Made by a program: the position numbers and the translations under genes
Origin: SHLQ01 sp964610745
GTDB lineage: Bacteria > Actinomycetota > Acidimicrobiia > Acidimicrobiales > SHLQ01
DNA length: 29,681 bases
Direction of reading: 5' to 3'
Assembly: GCA_964610745.1 (NCBI GenBank)
Contig: CAZSYL010000050.1
Location: 1 to 29,681, forward strand
Notes under the pieces: generated by a model
The model's database searches: none
Told to the model about the DNA's origin: nothing
Seen by the model: only the letters and a program-made list of their open reading frames with translations
In this document: piece after piece, positions 26,720 through 29,681 of the stretch
Layout of the letters: each line of letters begins with the position of its first letter
Position numbering within the stretch: position 1 is the stretch's first letter

Positions 26720-27973
26720 ATGGCTGGCAGCGGACTTCTTGAGCGCAGTGACCCGCTCGATGTGCTTGTTCACGCTGCTTCTGAAGTTGCTGGCCAGTTC
26801 CTTCCCTCCCTCGATCGCGAGGAGTTGAGCGAACGTAGCCTCCGGTTGTTGGATGTACGTGAGGTCATCAACGCCGCGGTCGCGACCACAATCGCCGAGG
26901 CCGAACGAGCCGGTGTCGCAGCGCTAGGTAAGCAGCGCACGATGGCGCAGTACTTGGCGTCGCGTTCTCACTGTGCGCCCGAGGTTGTGCGGGCCGATGC
27001 ACGCGTTGGTTTGTGGGTTTCGCAGTTCTCGCAGCTGGAAGAGGCAATGCTCGACGGTGCTCTTTCTCGACGCCACGTCGATCTGTTACGCAAGACCGAC
27101 AACATCCGTGTCTTTGCCTCAATGCAACGAGATCAACACCTCTTCGTCGACTGGGTGAGCAAACTCGAATGGAACGGCTTCAAACAAGCCGTTGGCTACT
27201 GGCTTCTCGTCAATGACCAGGACGGTGAACGTCCCGAAGACCACGACGCCAAAAATTCGTGCACCGTCCGCGAAACTCCAGACGGCCGAGTCCTGATCAG
27301 CCTGAACCTCGACCCCAAATCCGGGGCCATCGCGAAACGTCAGCTCGAGATCGAAAACGGTCGTATCTTCGACACCGACAACGAAGACGGCACCGTCCGC
27401 ACGCCAGCCCAACGACGGGCGGAAGCGTTCAGCAACCTCGTCGAACGAGGCGCAGGCCGCAGCGAGGCCAGCACGAAGCCGTTGGTCCATGTGGTGATGT
27501 CGCTCAAAGTTCTGCAACACGCACTCGCCCAACTCGCAAGAGCTCCTGAGGAACAGGACTTCACTTCGGCCCTCGACTCAAACGATGTCGACGGGAAATG
27601 CGAACTCGCGGACGGAACTCCGCTCCACCCCAAATACGCACTCATCTTGTTGATGCAAGCTCGTATCCGACGCCAGGTGCTCACTGCGAAGAGCAAAACG
27701 CTGAATGCATCCGAACGAACCCGAGGCTTCCCGGAGTGGATGAAGGACATCCGCATCGTCGAAGCCGGAGGCCAATGCGAAACGGCCGGATGTGATGCAG
27801 CATTCGAATGGCTACAAGCCGATCATCACAAACCATTCTCTGAAACCCAACAAACAACGTTGGACGACCTCCGCTGCCTGTGCGCAGCCGACAACAAGGC
27901 TAAGAGCGACGGCCCACCGTTGGCCGAACGGCCACCACCCACGCACCAACGCGAACACAACCTTCTCGATTAA
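26720..27973 (+). CDS. DUF222/13E12-type protein with altered HNH nuclease domain
   Basis: This 417-residue protein has an N-terminal DUF222 region (about 30-300), typical of the 13E12 repeat family of actinobacteria, and a C-terminal HNH-like domain (about 350-398). Cysteines C353 and C358 and C386 and C388 are present, and the first histidines are D368-H369-H370. The usual middle Asn (LDNL) is Asp383, and the last HNH histidine position reads D391-N392 (CAADNKAKSD). Catalysis may be changed or lost. ATG 26720 coincides with the predicted transcription start, and an SOS box lies upstream. SOS control of 13E12 genes is known from M. tuberculosis. Family function is unproven. It follows the RND gene by 84 bp but has its own promoter. 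Confidence 0.9.
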   Translation: MAGSGLLERSDPLDVLVHAASEVAGQFLPSLDREELSERSLRLLDVREVINAAVATTIAEAERAGVAALGKQRTMAQYLASRSHCAPEVVRADARVGLWVSQFSQLEEAMLDGALSRRHVDLLRKTDNIRVFASMQRDQHLFVDWVSKLEWNGFKQAVGYWLLVNDQDGERPEDHDAKNSCTVRETPDGRVLISLNLDPKSGAIAKRQLEIENGRIFDTDNEDGTVRTPAQRRAEAFSNLVERGAGRSEASTKPLVHVVMSLKVLQHALAQLARAPEEQDFTSALDSNDVDGKCELADGTPLHPKYALILLMQARIRRQVLTAKSKTLNASERTRGFPEWMKDIRIVEAGGQCETAGCDAAFEWLQADHHKPFSETQQTTLDDLRCLCAADNKAKSDGPPLAERPPPTHQREHNLLD

Positions 27974-28143
27974 GTGCATGCCCTTAGCTTGGGGTCACAT
28001 GGCACGATCTCTGACTGATGATGACCTCGACGACATCGGCATCGGCGTCGCACGATGACTTGACCTCGCCTAACTCCTCGGAGACATGGCGAACCGGAGA
28101 TCAACGTAGTCCACCGTGACGACCAAATGTTGATTATTCACAG
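27974..28143. other. Region after the DUF222 gene with a DUF1127-like peptide
   Basis: No firm gene lies here. A 19-codon frame at 27999-28058 (MARSLTDDDLDDIGIGVAR) resembles the end of DUF1127/YjiS-like domains, in which an L-x-D-x-x-L-x-D-I-G core is followed by Arg. It could be a remnant or chance. No RNA gene or repeat is evident. Confidence 0.4.
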
Positions 28144-28266
28144 GTGCGAGTGGAGGCTGTGCAGCCGCTTCAATGGCAGGCCCTTGACGCAGACGGCCGA
28201 GTTGTCGCGCTCATGGCTATCGGCGACATCGACAACCCCGAGTGGCAGGTGTGGACATGTACCTGA
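28144..28266 (+). CDS. Possible 40-residue protein or gene fragment
   Basis: A GTG-initiated frame encodes 40 residues, with WQALDADGRVVALMAIGD in the middle. It reads like genuine coding sequence, and the frame is open back to 28120. No family is recognised. Its 3' end overlaps the next frame by ten bases (ATGTACCTGA). It may be the broken N-terminal piece of a larger gene. GTGGAG lies nearby but there is no clear Shine-Dalgarno. Confidence 0.3.
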   Translation: MRVEAVQPLQWQALDADGRVVALMAIGDIDNPEWQVWTCT

Positions 28267-28472
28267 TCCAAATGGCGATCAAGCAGGTAGGAGCACTGAT
28301 CTTCGGCATTTTCGGGCTCGAAGACGATTGCCTGGACCTCACTTCTGAAGACGCAGGGATCAGTTTGAGGTTCCCGGTGACAGTCACGGGAGACGAGTGC
28401 TACGAAGCCGCCGCAGCAATGCTATTAGGGTTCTCGCTGGGGTCTGGGGCGCCGGGAATTTCGATTCTGTAG
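28257..28472 (+). CDS. Possible 71-residue hydrophobic/acidic protein
   Basis: This frame begins with a hydrophobic segment (about 4-18) and continues with an acidic stretch rich in Glu/Asp. Third-position GC is moderately high, which supports coding. It overlaps the previous short frame by ten bases, and its last 73 bp overlap the 3' end of the minus-strand membrane gene. Both cannot be equally constrained there. No family is recognised; it may be a degraded gene. Confidence 0.3.
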   Translation: MYLIQMAIKQVGALIFGIFGLEDDCLDLTSEDAGISLRFPVTVTGDECYEAAAAMLLGFSLGSGAPGISIL

Positions 28473-28990
28473 GCCCAGTCTTGGCCATCAGATTTGAAGA
28501 GGCGACGGCTCTTCCAGACGCAAAGGAATGCTGAGGGCACAAGGATCGGCACCGAGAGCAGCAGTCCGCCTCCGTCGAGGCCCCGAAGATCACGGAAGGG
28601 TGCTGTCGCATACAATGCAACGATGCCCAGTGCTAGTAGCCAGCGTGCGACAGCAAGCAGCCATTGTGTCCTTGGGGTAACGAATAGACCTGTCGCCAGA
28701 ACCCCAAGCGCCACTACGATTTCCTTTGCTAGTGGCTGAGTGTCTAGAAAAATGCTAGCGATCCTAAAGGCGAGGAGAGCTGAACCTGAGAGGATAAGAG
28801 TCCAACGAAAAGCTCGTGGACTTAGAACAGAGGGAATCGCGGCTAACACGAAAAACGATAGGACAAAGACGGTCAGGTCTAAGGGATCGGGGTCTTGACC
28901 TCCCCGGTTTAGGCCCCACCACGCGAGAAGAGGGCCGAGGGCTAGACCGACGGACTCAGCCACCTGACGGGGGAAATTCTCTCTACTCAC
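28400..28990 (-). CDS. Small multi-spanning membrane protein of unknown family
   Basis: The product is about 196 residues from GTG 28990, with five or six hydrophobic segments and a short polar tail. Codon use includes CTA, TTA, AGA and AGT more than the neighbours, which suggests acquisition from elsewhere or weak selection. The start is uncertain: the frame is open to a TTG at 29032, but that would place the 20-bp palindrome at 29005-29024 inside the coding region, so I prefer the GTG. No family is recognised. It is flanked by gene-poor sequence. Confidence 0.6.
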   Translation of the reverse strand: MSRENFPRQVAESVGLALGPLLAWWGLNRGGQDPDPLDLTVFVLSFFVLAAIPSVLSPRAFRWTLILSGSALLAFRIASIFLDTQPLAKEIVVALGVLATGLFVTPRTQWLLAVARWLLALGIVALYATAPFRDLRGLDGGGLLLSVPILVPSAFLCVWKSRRLFKSDGQDWAYRIEIPGAPDPSENPNSIAAAAS

Positions 28991-29004
28991 AACCGGTACT
29001 TCGT

Positions 29005-29024
29005 CAGTTTCGATATCGAAACTG
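29005..29024. promoter_or_regulatory. Perfect 20-bp palindrome
   Basis: CAGTTTCGATATCGAAACTG is its own reverse complement. It lies 14 bp upstream of the GTG start of the minus-strand membrane gene. Operators of dimeric repressors often look like this. No regulator gene is nearby, so its partner is unknown. Confidence 0.65.
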
Positions 29025-29032
29025 TAGCCCAA

Positions 29033-29553
29033 GTTAGCGGATCCTGGGGCAAGGGGAATTGTCGATCGCGGCTAGCTAGTCGGAGATCGGGACCATGGGG
29101 CAGTGCCCGCACCTAAGCCGCCCGCAGGCGGTACTTTCAACTTCATCGAGCATCGAATCGACTAGAAATCGAGTGTGCAGCTACACGTCGTATCTGTGGC
29201 GGAAACGGGCTTTCGGTCCTCGCAGCTGATGGCCACGAAAGCGCCGAGAACGTTGATAAATCAGTGGGGTGTTCATCACCAAGGCTCCAGCGCTGCTACT
29301 TCAACGATTGAGTTGTCAACTATCTGGACAGCCGACACCGATTTTCGCGGTCAGCGCACACTTTGGGTCTAACGCAGGTTTCAGCGGGGGCCAACGACAG
29401 CAAACTCGACTGGATACGGACGTGGCATTAGTGGATCTGCTCTCTGCTGAGGCAAGACCTCCTGTATCCATCGCGAGATGCACTAGCGATTGCCGGGGAC
29501 CCAAACGAATCTGTGAATGAGGTTGTCGAGCTTGGTTGTTGACCCGCTGTTGG
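29033..29553. other. Gene-poor region
   Basis: About 520 bp without a gene I can support. Short open frames here look like chance frames. A small stem, CCGCCC-GCA-GGCGG, lies near 29120. No tRNA, repeat family or promoter is convincing. Confidence 0.6.
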
Positions 29554-29681
29554 TTAACGGACGTTACGGGCAGCCGAGAGCGGCACACCGGTTGGAGGAA
29601 GGGGTGTCTCCACGCCTTTGGTCTTGTTCCATCCAACGAGAAGAAACGCAAGTCCAACCACGAAGAAGCCAATCCCGACGA
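29554..29681 (-). CDS. C-terminus of a membrane-anchored protein (partial, enters from the right)
   Basis: The frame runs in from the right edge, with two leftover bases and 41 codons before a TAA at 29554-29556. It encodes a hydrophobic helix (VGIGFFVVGLAFLLVGW) followed by a short tail with PLPPTG and a basic end. It lacks a start in the window, so the gene's size and family are unknown. The helix followed by a short tail suits a C-terminal membrane anchor; PLPPTG resembles, but does not sit where, a sortase LPxTG signal would (it follows the helix). Confidence 0.6.
   Translation of the reverse strand, partial: VGIGFFVVGLAFLLVGWNKTKGVETPLPPTGVPLSAARNVR

Noticed and set aside
29316..29672. 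118-codon minus-strand open frame at the right end
   Set aside because: The overlapping frame ending at 29554 gives a clear transmembrane helix and tail; this one lacks any protein-like pattern.

Overview
The window reads as a chromosomal segment of an actinobacterium with moderately high GC. Four things support this. There is a mycothiol-dependent formaldehyde dehydrogenase next to its MBL-fold partner. The gene run manB, manA, ahcY, comF, hpf, secA is arranged much as in mycobacteria. A CGAAC-N4-GTTCG LexA box sits in front of a DUF222/HNH (13E12-type) gene. The OmpA-domain protein is a lipoprotein rather than a barrel-forming porin. An Acidimicrobiia-like lineage is my inference; the sequence alone does not prove it. 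Two 100-N runs (17949-18048 and 22884-22983) are scaffold gaps of unknown true size.

Layout. 1-103 is a 17-bp tandem repeat running off the left edge. 229-7639 is a sugar operon: a small zinc-ribbon protein, a large GT-C-like membrane protein, a GtrA-GT2 fusion, phosphomannomutase, a Trm112-like protein and mannose-6-phosphate isomerase. 7723-9171 is ahcY. 9173-9600 is a mosaic intergenic stretch holding an intergenic repeat, a truncated 3' copy of the neighbouring hydrolase gene, and a GGGGTC-palindrome (REP-like) element. 9598-10782 (minus) is a serine hydrolase. 10946-17911 is a core run: comF, hpf, secA, prfB, ftsE, ftsX. After the first gap come mscR and its MBL partner, then a convergent HNH nuclease, then a DUF4038 (GH140-like) secreted protein facing away from a BON-OmpA lipoprotein. 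After the second gap is a TetR regulator divergent from an MMPL/RND transporter, then the DUF222-HNH gene. The last ~1.7 kb is gene-poor: short fragmentary ORFs, one small membrane protein with atypical codon use, and the C-terminus of a gene entering from the right edge.

How the genes work together. manA and manB convert fructose-6-P to mannose-1-P. The GtrA-GT2 fusion could load an activated hexose on polyprenyl phosphate and help flip it, and the GT-C protein could use it outside the membrane. comF/hpf/secA/prfB/ftsEX are housekeeping. mscR and the MBL protein form a formaldehyde detoxification pair. The most striking regulatory structures are a near-consensus promoter followed by three 14-bp-spaced GGAAAsTTTC palindromes between the TetR and RND genes, and an SOS box inside the spacer of an apparently leaderless promoter for the DUF222-HNH gene. 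I did not find a clearly new multi-gene system. The best leads are these two control regions, the hydrolase/REP mosaic, the 20-bp perfect palindrome at 29005-29024, and the substituted HNH active site.
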